From assembly GCF_003545805.1 (NCBI RefSeq), contig NZ_NMQR01000020.1, forward strand, positions 1 to 49,580: a DNA stretch of 49,580 nucleotides. The letters are read 5' to 3'. This document shows, piece after piece, positions 29,633 to 37,999 of the stretch (position 1 is the stretch's first letter; every line of letters starts with the position of its first letter). Source of the DNA: Photorhabdus sp. CRCIA-P01. Its GTDB lineage: Bacteria > Pseudomonadota > Gammaproteobacteria > Enterobacterales > Enterobacteriaceae. Made by a program: the position numbers and the translations under genes. Below the pieces are notes generated by a model, which was given only the letters and a program-made list of their open reading frames with translations, was not told where the DNA came from and did no database searches.

Positions 29633-29857
29633 CGGGTTGAATTTATAATAACTTTATTTCTATGTTATTTTCCACTTTTCGCATTTAGCTACTCTCGTAA
29701 TAAACCGAGAGTACATCAAACTAATGAGTTCCAAAAAATAATCGAAAAATTATCTGGATTAAAGATCATCGTCGTGGATGATAAAATCATATTGAGAGAT
29801 GGGGAACATTGTAAAGTACCTAAATTCGTAGTTGATAAAAAGTATGATATTAAATAA
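29633..29857 (+). pseudogene. Start-less open frame resembling a small secreted protein
   Basis: An open frame of about 74 codons ends at TAA 29855-29857 with no ATG, GTG or TTG near its beginning; a stop lies just before 29633. Its first part is a hydrophobic, signal-like stretch (LFLCYFPLFAFSYS). The rest reads like real protein with a charged alternating pattern (IIVVDDKIILRDGEHCKVP). It could be a gene that lost its start or one using a rare start codon. No family is recognised. The following 29858-30152 holds no supported gene. Confidence 0.35.
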
Positions 29858-30152
29858 CGTGTAAGCTAATAATCTAAATTTTCTCTATCTATAAAAAATA
29901 AATCAAACAGATAATAAGAATTCTGCTCTATATTGAATAGAGTCAGTTCTTTATATAATCCTATCTTGATGGTAATAACGAATATACTCCATCATTAGTT
30001 TGTTGAATTTACTTGCTTAAAAAATGATGATTACTTACTCTAATTTGGATTTATCTACGACATAATTTTTATAATATGTCTTGACGAGCTTTATTCTTTG
30101 ATTATGATAATTAAAGAATAATTAACATCGTTTTATTTAATAAGGAAGCCAA

Positions 30153-30608
30153 ATGGAAAAATTACATCGTTGGGAAAAGAATGGTTATATTATTTCTACG
30201 GATAAACATGAATTAGATATTAATTTGATTCATCAGTTTCTGGAAAAAACGAGTTGGGCAGAAGGAATTGATAAAGAAACTGTGAATTTATCAATTGAAA
30301 ATAGCTTAAATTTTGGTTTGTACAAAGATTCCCAACAGATAGGATTTGCGCGTATTGTGACTGATTTCACGACCTTTGGTTATCTATGTGATGTTTTTAT
30401 CTTGGAGGATTATCAGGGGTTAGGATTAGCACGTTGGATGATGGAATATTGTCTGGAGCATCCTCAAATAATAAAGCTCAGAAGAATTATGCTGGTTGCT
30501 ACCACAGCTCCTTGGTTATATGAAAAGACGGGTTATTTGCCGATAAAATCAGATAACTTTGTTTGGCAAATTGTTCGTCCTGATATTTACAAGAAAAATA
30601 AAATTTAA
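30153..30608 (+). CDS. GNAT family N-acetyltransferase
   Basis: 151 residues. The acetyl-CoA binding loop is in EDYQGLGLARWMMEYCLEH (a Q-x-x-G-x-G/A pattern at about residues 90-108). The preceding strand is YLCDVFIL. The C-terminal strand pattern LMLVATTAP..YEKTGYLPI is also typical of small-molecule GNATs. The N-terminal part contains HQFLEKTSWAEGI, often seen in uncharacterised GNATs of this size. The substrate is unknown. It starts after AAGGAAG. It lies alone between the tyrB and psuK units where E. coli has other genes (aphA, yjbQR), so it belongs to an accessory insertion. Confidence 0.85.
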   Translation: MEKLHRWEKNGYIISTDKHELDINLIHQFLEKTSWAEGIDKETVNLSIENSLNFGLYKDSQQIGFARIVTDFTTFGYLCDVFILEDYQGLGLARWMMEYCLEHPQIIKLRRIMLVATTAPWLYEKTGYLPIKSDNFVWQIVRPDIYKKNKI

Positions 30609-30788
30609 TGTAATTAAATCAACCTATTGGTTAATTATAAATAAGGCATTCATATATGCAGGGAATAATTTATCGTGTCAATATACAGATATAAATTGCT
30701 GTGAAAGTCATGTTAATCAAGATTCGGTGAATTGAACAGTTTACCAAAAATATTGTCATTTGAACGTGGTCTAACTCTTGCTATTTAT
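30609..30788. other. Interval after the GNAT gene
   Basis: AT-rich and without gene signals; it begins the about 530-base non-coding stretch that runs to psuK. The CRP-like site and palindrome that follow are listed separately. Between 30825 and 31139 I see no supported gene. Confidence 0.45.
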
Positions 30789-30804
30789 TGTGAAACAGAT
30801 CACT
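30789..30804. promoter_or_regulatory. CRP-like binding site
   Basis: TGTGAAACAGATCACT fits TGTGA-N6-TCACA with one mismatch in the second half-site. It suggests cAMP-CRP control of the downstream psuK-psuG unit, about 335 bases from the start codon, which is far but possible. Confidence 0.45.
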
Positions 30805-30810
30805 TTTTCA

Positions 30811-30824
30811 TGAAACATGTTTCA
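30811..30824. promoter_or_regulatory. Perfect 14-bp palindrome, possible operator
   Basis: TGAAACATGTTTCA is fully self-complementary and lies seven bases after the CRP-like site. The GAAAC...GTTTC half-sites look like those bound by LacI-family or similar dimeric repressors. The regulator is unknown. Confidence 0.4.
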
Positions 30825-31139
30825 GATGGTAAAAATGATTTTCACTATTTTAAGGCATACCCAAACATTTGTTAGCTTCCAATAATATTTTTCTTATTTC
30901 TTTGTTTTGTTAAATCTATTTCCAGTATAAAACACTAGCTGATTCTTAATATTCTAGAAGGATGGGTATTCCAGCAGGATTTAACTTGATGGTTATCACA
31001 TAAAATAGGGCTGGAAATCCAGTTATATACTCTTACGATCATTCTCCCAACTTCGTTGTAAAATAAAAAATCTTGCTTTACTGTTTTGTTTTTAACACAT
31101 AAAACAAACGTGTGTTTAAGAACAAACAAGTGTCTAAAA

Positions 31140-32231
31140 ATGACGAATCGGGAAAAACAAATATTGCAACTTCTGAGACGAGATCCGTTAATTCCACAGC
31201 AGGAAATTGCCGATATTTTAGGTATAAGTCGCTCGGGTGTTGCTGGTCATATTATGAATTTAATGAATAAAGGATATATAAAGGGGAAAGGTTATATTTT
31301 ATCTGACCACAATTATGTAGTAACGGTTGGCTCTATTAATATGGATGTTTGCGGTTATGCATCGGATAAACTGATTTATCAAGATTCTAACCCAGGAAAA
31401 ATAAAATGTACCCCTGGTGGTGTAGGCAGAAATATTGCCCAAAATATCGCGTTATTAGGTAAAGAATGTCATCTTATTTCTGTTGTTGGCGATGATTTTT
31501 ATGGTGGAACTTTACTGGATCAGGCCAGATGCGCAGGTGTTAATATCGACTATTGCTATAAGCTTTATGGTGAAAATACCTCAACATATGTCTCTTTTTT
31601 AGATGACGGTGGTGAGATGTTGGTTGCCATCAATGACATGCATATTTTGGAAAAACTGACGCCATTGTTGTTAGCGAATCATTGTGATCTTATTCAGCAC
31701 GCCGGCGTACTGGTTATTGATTGCAATTTATCTGAAGAAGCTTTGGTTTGGTTGTTGACTAATGCCGGAACAGTGCCGGTATTTGTGGATACAGTATCCG
31801 CATTTAAAGCCCCGAAGATTAAAAACTGGCTTTCCTATATCCACACCTTAAAACCTAATTGTCTGGAGGCGGAAGCACTGAGTGGAATGAAAATCACCCA
31901 ACCTACCGATGTTCCGGCAGTAGCGCGGTGGTTTCACGATCAAGGTGTGCAGCGGTTGGTACTCAGCATGGGCGTAGAAGGTGTCTACTTTAGTGAAAGT
32001 GATGGCGTGGCGGGGTGGTCACTTCCCATCAGTATCAAGATTGTCAATGTAACAGGTGCCGGAGATGCCATGATGGCCGGGTTGGTGAACTGCTGGCTAG
32101 AAAATATGACGCTGGCGGAAAGTGTTCGCTTTGCTCAAGGATGCTCTGCACTCACACTTTCTTGCGAATTTACCAATAATCTAAATCTGTCCAATGGCAG
32201 TGTCCAAAAACTGCTGGAATTACCATCATGA
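31140..32231 (+). CDS. psuK: Pseudouridine kinase with N-terminal HTH (PfkB family)
   Basis: Phosphorylates pseudouridine to its 5'-phosphate, the substrate of PsuG. The start chosen is ATG 31140 (363 residues): the protein begins MTNREKQILQLLRRDP, a helix-turn-helix of about 50 residues also present in other PsuK/YeiC-like kinases. The longer frame from 31086 adds an unlikely leader. The PfkB kinase domain follows: VTVGSINMDVCGYA, CTPGGVGRNIAQNIALLG, and the catalytic anion hole NVTGAGDAMMAGLV near the C-terminus. It overlaps psuG by four bases (ATGA), so both are coupled. A CRP-like site and palindrome lie upstream. The transporter gene found with psuKG in E. coli (psuT) is missing. Confidence 0.88.
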   Translation: MTNREKQILQLLRRDPLIPQQEIADILGISRSGVAGHIMNLMNKGYIKGKGYILSDHNYVVTVGSINMDVCGYASDKLIYQDSNPGKIKCTPGGVGRNIAQNIALLGKECHLISVVGDDFYGGTLLDQARCAGVNIDYCYKLYGENTSTYVSFLDDGGEMLVAINDMHILEKLTPLLLANHCDLIQHAGVLVIDCNLSEEALVWLLTNAGTVPVFVDTVSAFKAPKIKNWLSYIHTLKPNCLEAEALSGMKITQPTDVPAVARWFHDQGVQRLVLSMGVEGVYFSESDGVAGWSLPISIKIVNVTGAGDAMMAGLVNCWLENMTLAESVRFAQGCSALTLSCEFTNNLNLSNGSVQKLLELPS

Positions 32232-33166
32232 AAAATCATGCTATTAGCAATAAATATTTGGATATTTCCCCAGAAGTTACAGAGGCTTTAGTGAATAACC
32301 GACCAGTTGTGGCGTTGGAATCGACCATTATTGCTCATGGAATGCCTTATCCACAAAATGTAAAGACCGCACTACACGTTGAGCAGAAAGTCAGGGAAAA
32401 TGGTGCTATTCCTGCAACAATTGCTGTTATCAATGGGATTATGAAAGCAGGTCTGTCGTATGAAGAAATAGAGTTTTTGGGTAGAGAAGGTGACAAAATA
32501 ACTAAAGTCAGTCGTCGTGATTTACCCTTTGTGATGGCGGCTGGAAAAAATGGCGCGACGACGGTTGCTTCTACTATGATTATTGCTGCAATGGCCGGAA
32601 TTAGAATTTTTGCTACCGGCGGTATTGGTGGTGTGCACCGTGGCGCGGAACAGACTTTTGATATTTCAGCCGATTTACAGGAATTAGCGAAAACCAGTGT
32701 CGCAGTAGTCTGTGCTGGTGCTAAATCCATTCTGGATCTTGGCCTGACAACAGAATATCTTGAAACTCACGGTGTACCACTGATTGGCTATCAGACTCAT
32801 GTTTTGCCGGCGTTTTTCTGTCGTACCAGCCCATTTCCCGTCAATATTCGTCTGGATTCCCCAGAACAGATAGCTCGGGCGATGGCAGTAAAATGGGATA
32901 CTGGATTACAGGGCGGTTTGGTGGTTGCTAATCCGATCCCTGAGCCATACGCTATGCTGGAAGCGGAGATCAATGCTGCGATCAAGCAGGCTGTGAGCGA
33001 ATCCATTGAACAGGGGATAAGAGGAAAGGCGTGTACACCGTTTCTATTGGCTAGAGTGGCTGAATTAACCAAGGGTGATAGTTTGTCTGCCAATATGCAG
33101 TTGGTACTTAATAATGCTGAACTGGCAGCGAAAATTGCTTGTTGTTATTGGGAAAGCCGTGGGTAA
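32228..33166 (+). CDS. psuG: Pseudouridine-5'-phosphate glycosidase
   Basis: Splits pseudouridine 5'-phosphate into uracil and ribose-5-phosphate by cleaving the C-C glycosidic bond. It has 312 residues, as E. coli PsuG. Conserved blocks are VVALESTIIAHGMPYPQN (catalytic region), RRDLPFVMAAGKNGATTVAS, and ATGGIGGVHRGAEQTFDISA with metal- and substrate-binding residues. VCAGAKSILDLGLTTEYLET and GGLVVANPIPEPYAM follow. It is translationally coupled to psuK. Together they salvage uracil and ribose from RNA-derived pseudouridine, for example from degraded insect or self tRNA. Cytoplasmic. Confidence 0.95.
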   Translation: MKNHAISNKYLDISPEVTEALVNNRPVVALESTIIAHGMPYPQNVKTALHVEQKVRENGAIPATIAVINGIMKAGLSYEEIEFLGREGDKITKVSRRDLPFVMAAGKNGATTVASTMIIAAMAGIRIFATGGIGGVHRGAEQTFDISADLQELAKTSVAVVCAGAKSILDLGLTTEYLETHGVPLIGYQTHVLPAFFCRTSPFPVNIRLDSPEQIARAMAVKWDTGLQGGLVVANPIPEPYAMLEAEINAAIKQAVSESIEQGIRGKACTPFLLARVAELTKGDSLSANMQLVLNNAELAAKIACCYWESRG

Positions 33167-33254
33167 AGCAACTCGTTATGCTTTGAGCCTTATCTTCAAG
33201 TTGGTTAATAGATGGGTTCTGCCTCAAAGGATTGAAAGGTCGTTGCCAGAAATA

Positions 33255-33275
33255 AAGGGGCTTAAATTGCCCCTT
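33255..33275 (-). terminator. Terminator between convergent psuG and uvrA
   Basis: AAGGGGC (33255-33261) pairs with GCCCCTT (33269-33275) with a 7-nt loop. On the minus side TATTTCT follows the stem, so it suits uvrA best; plus-side GTTTG also allows psuG use. Confidence 0.7.
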
Positions 33276-33284
33276 GTTTGCGAA

Positions 33285-36119
33285 TTATGCTTTTTTCTTC
33301 AATATGGGCTTTAGGAAACGTGCAGTATGTGATTTTTCACATTCGGTGACTTCCTCTGGTGTACCAGAAATTAGAATTTCACCGCCGCCACCACCTCCTT
33401 CGGGGCCAAGATCCACGATCCAGTCAGCAGTTTTAATCACATCAAGGTTATGCTCAATAACCACAATGGTATTCCCTTGATCGCGTAATTGATGCAGAAC
33501 GGCTAATAGCTGCTGAATGTCAGCAAAATGCAAACCTGTTGTTGGCTCATCAAGAATATATAACGTCTGTCCAGTTCCGCGTTTAGATAGTTCACGCGCC
33601 AGTTTTACTCGCTGCGCTTCACCGCCTGATAACGTTGTTGCTGATTGACCCAGACGGATATAAGAAAGGCCAACATCTATTAGGGTTTGCAGTTTACGGG
33701 CCAGAGCAGGAACCGCATCAAAGAACTCACGCGCTTCTTCGATCGTCATATTCAATACTTCATTGATATTCTTGCCCTTATATTTTACTTCCAGTGTTTC
33801 ACGGTTATAACGCTTACCTTTGCACTGATCACAAGGGACATAAATATCAGGCAGGAAATGCATTTCTACCTTAATAACACCATCACCTTGGCAAGCTTCA
33901 CAGCGCCCACCTTTAACGTTAAAACTGAATCGTCCAGGGGTATAACCACGGGTGCGTGATTCAGGTACGCCAGCGAACAATTCACGGACGGGTGTGAATA
34001 CGCCGGTATAAGTTGCCGGGTTAGAGCGGGGAGTTCGGCCAATCGGGCTCTGGTCAATATCAATCACTTTATCGAAGTGCTCTAGCCCTTGAATATCGAT
34101 ATAAGGCGCAGGGGTGATATTGGTCGCGCCATTTAACTGACGTTGGGCAATGGGGAACAGCGTATCATTGATTAGCGTCGATTTACCGGAACCAGAAACC
34201 CCGGTAATACAAGTAAATAACCCAACTGGCAGATTGAACGTCACATTTTTCAGGTTATTACCTTTCGCGCCAATCAGTTTCAGCACCTTTTTCGGATCAG
34301 CCGGGATACGCTTTTCTGGGATAGCAATTTCCCGTTCACCACTCAGGAATTGGCCGGTCAGTGACTCTTTGCTCACCATGATATCTTTAACTGTGCCTTC
34401 CGCGACGATTTCACCGCCATGCACACCTGCACCGGGGCCAATATCAATGATATGGTCGGCAGCCCGGATGGCATCTTCATCATGCTCAACTACAATCACA
34501 GTATTTCCCAGGTTCCGCAAGTGGATTAGCGTTTCCAGCAGGCGTTCATTATCCCGCTGATGCAACCCGATAGAAGGTTCATCAAGTACATACATCACTC
34601 CCACTAAACCTGCACCAATCTGGCTGGCAAGGCGGATACGTTGGGCTTCGCCACCGGACAAAGTTTCGGCGGAACGGGAGAGAGTTAGATAATTCAGACC
34701 AACATTAACCAAGAATTTCAGACGGTCGCGGATCTCTTTCAGTACTTTTTCAGCAATTTGCGCGCGTTGACCGCTGAGTTTAATGTTTTGGAAAAAATCC
34801 ATTGCATGGCCGATACTAAAATCTGAGATCTCCGGCAGAGTGGTATTCTCAATAAATACGTAACGGGCTTCTTTACGTAAGCGGGTTCCGTGGCAGGAAA
34901 TACACGAACGATTACTGATATATTTCGCCAGTTCCTCTCGAACGGCAGTGGATTCCGTCTCTTTATAACGGCGTTCCATATTATGCAGTACACCTTCGAA
35001 CGGATGGTGGCGTACTGTGGTATCACCACGATCATTGGTGTATTTAAATTCGATGGATTGTTTACCGGAACCGTACAACACCAATTTCTGAATATTGGCG
35101 CTGAGGGAATTGAAGGGTACTTCGATATCGAATTTATAATATTCCGCTAATGAACATAGCATCTGGAAATAGTAGAAATTGCGGCGATCCCAGCCACGAA
35201 TTGCCCCACCGGCCAGGGAGATATCACCATTCTGAATGACTCTATCAGGATCAAAAAATTGCTGAATGCCTAAACCATCACAAGTTGGGCAAGCCCCGGC
35301 TGGATTGTTGAAAGAGAACAGGCGAGGTTCCAATTCACTCATGCTGTAGCCACATGTAGGACACGCAAAATTAGCAGAGAAAATCAGCTCTTCGGCTGTA
35401 TTATCATCGATATTGGCGACAATAGCGGTACCGCCTGAAAGTTCCAGTGCTGTTTCAAAAGATTCAGCTAGGCGTTGTGCCAGATCAGCGCGAACTTTAA
35501 AGCGATCAATGACCACTTCAATGGTATGTTTTTTCTGTAATTCTAGCCTTGGCGGATCGGATAGATCACAGACTTCACCATCAATACGGGCGCGGATATA
35601 ACCTTGTGCTGCCAGATTATCCAACAATTTAGTGTGTTCACCTTTTCGCTCTTTGACGACGGGTGCCAGCAACATCAGGCGATGACCTTCTGGCAGAGTT
35701 AGCACATTATCTACCATCTGGCTAACAGTCTGTGCCGTCAACGGAATATCGTGATCTGGGCAACGTGGTTCACCTACGCGGGCAAACAGCAAACGCAGAT
35801 AATCATGAATTTCAGTAATTGTCCCCACGGTTGAACGTGGGTTATGGGAAGTAGATTTTTGCTCAATAGAAATGGCCGGGGATAATCCTTCAATATGGTC
35901 AACATCGGGTTTCTCCATCAGTGACAGAAACTGGCGCGCATACGCTGAAAGTGATTCCACATAACGACGTTGCCCTTCTGCGTAAAGCGTATCGAATGCC
36001 AGAGAAGACTTACCTGATCCGGACAAGCCGGTGATAACGATCAGCTTGTCTCGGGGAATTATCAGATTGATATTTTTGAGATTGTGGGTACGTGCGCCCC
36101 GAACTTCGATGTTATCCAT
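33285..36119 (-). CDS. uvrA: UvrABC excision nuclease subunit A
   Basis: The DNA-damage sensor ATPase of nucleotide excision repair. The 944 residues match E. coli (940). It holds two ABC modules: Walker A in [17 protein letters not shown] and in [17 protein letters not shown]. The signature segments [20 protein letters not shown] and [20 protein letters not shown] are present, as are [12 protein letters not shown] and [12 protein letters not shown]. Zinc modules are seen as CPTCG...CPTCDG and CEACQGDG...CDQCKG. A glycine run ([10 protein letters not shown]) lies near the C-terminus. It is divergent from ssb with a LexA box between, the classic SOS-regulated pair. Conserved and intact. Confidence 0.98.
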   Translation of the reverse strand: MDNIEVRGARTHNLKNINLIIPRDKLIVITGLSGSGKSSLAFDTLYAEGQRRYVESLSAYARQFLSLMEKPDVDHIEGLSPAISIEQKSTSHNPRSTVGTITEIHDYLRLLFARVGEPRCPDHDIPLTAQTVSQMVDNVLTLPEGHRLMLLAPVVKERKGEHTKLLDNLAAQGYIRARIDGEVCDLSDPPRLELQKKHTIEVVIDRFKVRADLAQRLAESFETALELSGGTAIVANIDDNTAEELIFSANFACPTCGYSMSELEPRLFSFNNPAGACPTCDGLGIQQFFDPDRVIQNGDISLAGGAIRGWDRRNFYYFQMLCSLAEYYKFDIEVPFNSLSANIQKLVLYGSGKQSIEFKYTNDRGDTTVRHHPFEGVLHNMERRYKETESTAVREELAKYISNRSCISCHGTRLRKEARYVFIENTTLPEISDFSIGHAMDFFQNIKLSGQRAQIAEKVLKEIRDRLKFLVNVGLNYLTLSRSAETLSGGEAQRIRLASQIGAGLVGVMYVLDEPSIGLHQRDNERLLETLIHLRNLGNTVIVVEHDEDAIRAADHIIDIGPGAGVHGGEIVAEGTVKDIMVSKESLTGQFLSGEREIAIPEKRIPADPKKVLKLIGAKGNNLKNVTFNLPVGLFTCITGVSGSGKSTLINDTLFPIAQRQLNGATNITPAPYIDIQGLEHFDKVIDIDQSPIGRTPRSNPATYTGVFTPVRELFAGVPESRTRGYTPGRFSFNVKGGRCEACQGDGVIKVEMHFLPDIYVPCDQCKGKRYNRETLEVKYKGKNINEVLNMTIEEAREFFDAVPALARKLQTLIDVGLSYIRLGQSATTLSGGEAQRVKLARELSKRGTGQTLYILDEPTTGLHFADIQQLLAVLHQLRDQGNTIVVIEHNLDVIKTADWIVDLGPEGGGGGGEILISGTPEEVTECEKSHTARFLKPILKKKA

Positions 36120-36187
36120 GAACCATTTCCCGGATTATTCATACGTGCATAACTAATAATAAGTGCGTTATTATTACACAGAGTTGA

Positions 36188-36203
36188 CTGATTAGATATA
36201 CAG
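36188..36203. promoter_or_regulatory. LexA (SOS) box between uvrA and ssb
   Basis: CTGATTAGATATACAG matches the palindromic consensus CTGTATATATATACAG at both CTG/CAG ends and most of the core. Its position 68 bases before uvrA and 151 before ssb matches the shared E. coli control region. Confidence 0.8.
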
Positions 36204-36354
36204 TATTTAAGTGAAATAATGTAATAAGTACAGTATGAAGTACGGTGAGCTTCGCAAAGTCTGCTTTAAAGCGGTTGCGTTTCATTTTTAGCGTCGCATG
36301 TTAAACTGCGTTGTTTGATAATTGTAGAAATTCATTTCATCAGGAGTATTCCCA

Positions 36355-36885
36355 ATGGCCAGCAGAGGCATAAACAAAGTTATTTTAATCGGTAACCTGG
36401 GGCAAGACCCGGAAGTCCGCTATATGCCAAACGGCGGTGCAGTGACTAATATTACTCTGGCGACTTCTGAAAGCTGGCGCGATAAACAAACCGGCGAGAT
36501 GAAAGAGAAGACTGAATGGCACCGGGTTGTTTTGTTTGGCAAACTGGCGGAAGTCGCGGGTGAATACCTGCGTAAAGGTTCGCAGGTTTATATTGAAGGT
36601 GCTCTGCAAACCCGTAAATGGCAGGATCAGAACGGTCAGGAGCGTTACACCACGGAAGTGGTGGTAAACATGGGTGGTACCATGCAAATGTTGGGTGGTC
36701 GTGCTGGTGGTGGTACTCAGGATACCCAACCGCAAGGTGGCGGTTGGGGACAGCCACAGCAGCCACAACCACAGCAACAATCTCAGCAGTTCAGCGGTGG
36801 TGGCGCTCCTGCTCGTCCAGCTCAATCCTCTGTTCCACAAAGCAATGAGCCACCAATGGATTTCGATGATGATATTCCGTTTTAA
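36355..36885 (+). CDS. ssb: Single-stranded DNA-binding protein
   Basis: Coats single-stranded DNA and recruits replication and repair proteins through its tail. It has 176 residues. The N-terminal OB fold starts [20 protein letters not shown] and includes [20 protein letters not shown] and [14 protein letters not shown] Gly/Gln/Pro-rich linker follows (about residues 113-165). The conserved acidic tip MDFDDDIPF ends the protein. The ribosome site AGGAG precedes the ATG. A group II intron fragment begins at the base right after the stop codon, so the natural ssb 3' region and terminator are displaced. Confidence 0.98.
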   Translation: MASRGINKVILIGNLGQDPEVRYMPNGGAVTNITLATSESWRDKQTGEMKEKTEWHRVVLFGKLAEVAGEYLRKGSQVYIEGALQTRKWQDQNGQERYTTEVVVNMGGTMQMLGGRAGGGTQDTQPQGGGWGQPQQPQPQQQSQQFSGGGAPARPAQSSVPQSNEPPMDFDDDIPF

Positions 36886-37626
36886 GTGCGACACTTTTCT
36901 TTGTAAAACAATTGGTTATCATGTTTAGATGTGATAATCATAGGCTGTTGGAATGCCTATTGCGAGCCTGACTAATCCTTACCCAGTAATGGGTTTGAAC
37001 CCTCGAAAGAGGGAGGAAAGTGCAGTATGTCAGGAAAAGGCTGGTTGCGGGGAAATAACCTACTTTGCGCCAGCCATTGCAAATCCCATATGGTTAAGCC
37101 TGATTGGTTGAATCATAGTTCATAGTGGGTTTCGGGACATCTTTGACTCACGGTTATTCAGGAGTCATACCAATATTTATAGTGATTATTGTTAGAAGGT
37201 TGCTATATCCAATAATATTGGTACCTGCTCGGTGAGAGTGGTAATTGAACGTAAATGAAACCTAAGTGGGATGCATCTTGCTTACAAAGAAATGTGGGAT
37301 TACCTAAGTTGGTTAGATAATTAACCAATAGGGGAAGGGGAGTCAGTTGGGTAAATACTAACAGATGCGAGGTTCGATAGTCAGTGCTATCACAAAGAAC
37401 ACTCAATGCTCTGAGTGGTATAAGCAAAGCCAGTACACAAGGTTGCAAGATCAAGAAATTACATAAAATTATGTGTAGCAACAAAGATCTTTGGGTGCAG
37501 GTTTACGCCAATATTTATTCCAATCAGGGAGCAATGACAAGAGGCGTAAATAATAATATGTTAGATGGAATGAGTGTGGACAGGATTCTTAATCTTAATC
37601 CAGCTTGTGAACTCAAGTTCGTATAA
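36886..37626 (+). mobile_element. 5' fragment of a group II intron (domains I-III plus start of its maturase ORF)
   Basis: Right after the ssb TAA the sequence reads GTGCGAC, the GUGYG 5' end of group II introns. About 500 nt of strongly paired RNA follow. Stems: GGTTATCA/TGATAATC (36914-36939), ATAGGC/GCCTAT (36940-36960), and CCTGAC/GTCAGG (36967-36972 with 37029-37034). The last encloses two GNRA-capped hairpins, ACCCA-GTAA-TGGGT (36981-36994) and CCCTC-GAAA-GAGGG (37000-37013). Others are GGCTGG/CCAGCC (37039-37075) and a 10-bp stem TACCAATATT/AATATTGGTA (37168-37223). Then starts a reading frame with the RT-0 motif of intron-encoded proteins. It is cut after about 70 codons. No domain V or VI is seen, so the 3' half is lost. 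The boundary at 37626 is approximate. Confidence 0.72.
37384..37626 (+). pseudogene. Truncated group II intron-encoded protein (N-terminus only)
   Basis: An 80-residue frame from GTG 37384. Residues about 24-68 read KKLHKIMCSNKDLWVQVYAN, then IYSNQGAMTRGVNNNMLDGM and SVDRI. This is the conserved N-terminal (RT-0) region of group II intron reverse transcriptase/maturases ('lW..Ay.nI..NkGa.T.GvDn.T.DG.S..rI'). After DRI the similarity ends and the frame stops, so all catalytic RT, X and endonuclease domains are missing. It cannot be functional. It identifies the surrounding RNA as a group II intron, and is unrelated by position to the complete RT gene that follows. Confidence 0.75.
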
Positions 37627-37697
37627 ACCCAAATCTTGCAGACGCACACACATAACCGTTGTTAACTAATTTGACCTACACCATAGTGTCATATACA

Positions 37698-37934
37698 ACG
37701 CACAGTGCAGGGAGTTTACATTATGATTGAACTCTGGTAGTGCGTGGCTAATGAATCGCGACAGGTTTGGTAGACACTCTATAGCCATAAGATGTTTTAA
37801 GAAGAGGTGCTCATGAGCGCTTCACGTTATCCCAAGAGCTCATAGGGAATAGGTTAAGCAAGTGGTTAATCGCAGACTGTTTTGTTAGAGCTCGGGATTA
37901 TCGGTTGCGACTTAGTAGCTGATAGATCGTAAGT
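37698..37934 (+). ncRNA. Candidate structured RNA leading into the RT-PolA operon
   Basis: Between the intron fragment and the RT start (37627-37999) no gene fits, but hairpins follow one another. They are ACGCAC/GTGCGT (37698-37703 with 37740-37745, inner GAGTT/AACTC at 37712-37734) and GGCTA/TAGCC (37746-37786). Then come GCTCATGAGC inside GAAG/CTTC (37801-37823), and ATCCC-(AA)-GAGCTC/GAGCTCGGGAT (37829-37841 with 37888-37898). ACTTA/TAAGT (37910-37934) is last. Antiphage RT systems and retrons usually carry a structured template RNA next to the RT gene. This is the obvious candidate here. Ends and template role are inference. Confidence 0.55.
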
Positions 37935-37999
37935 GCCAGTTTAATCTAGTTAATTCATAAAATCATATATTCTTATTGATAAGGTTTAAAGAGATTAAC

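Noticed and set aside
36385-36894. Long minus-strand frames within ssb
   Set aside because: They are reading-frame shadows of ssb, caused by its Gln/Gly-rich linker.
37800-37840. Group II intron domain V near GCGCTTCACG
   Set aside because: The GAAA-capped domain V hairpin and its paired arms are missing; the local fold is a GCTCATGAGC hairpin instead.
36886-37975. One continuous 1.1-kb noncoding RNA belonging to the RT-PolA system
   Set aside because: The first about 740 nt begin with GTGCG and lead into a truncated maturase N-terminus, so they are a group II intron fragment. Only the part after about 37627 remains a candidate RNA of the system.
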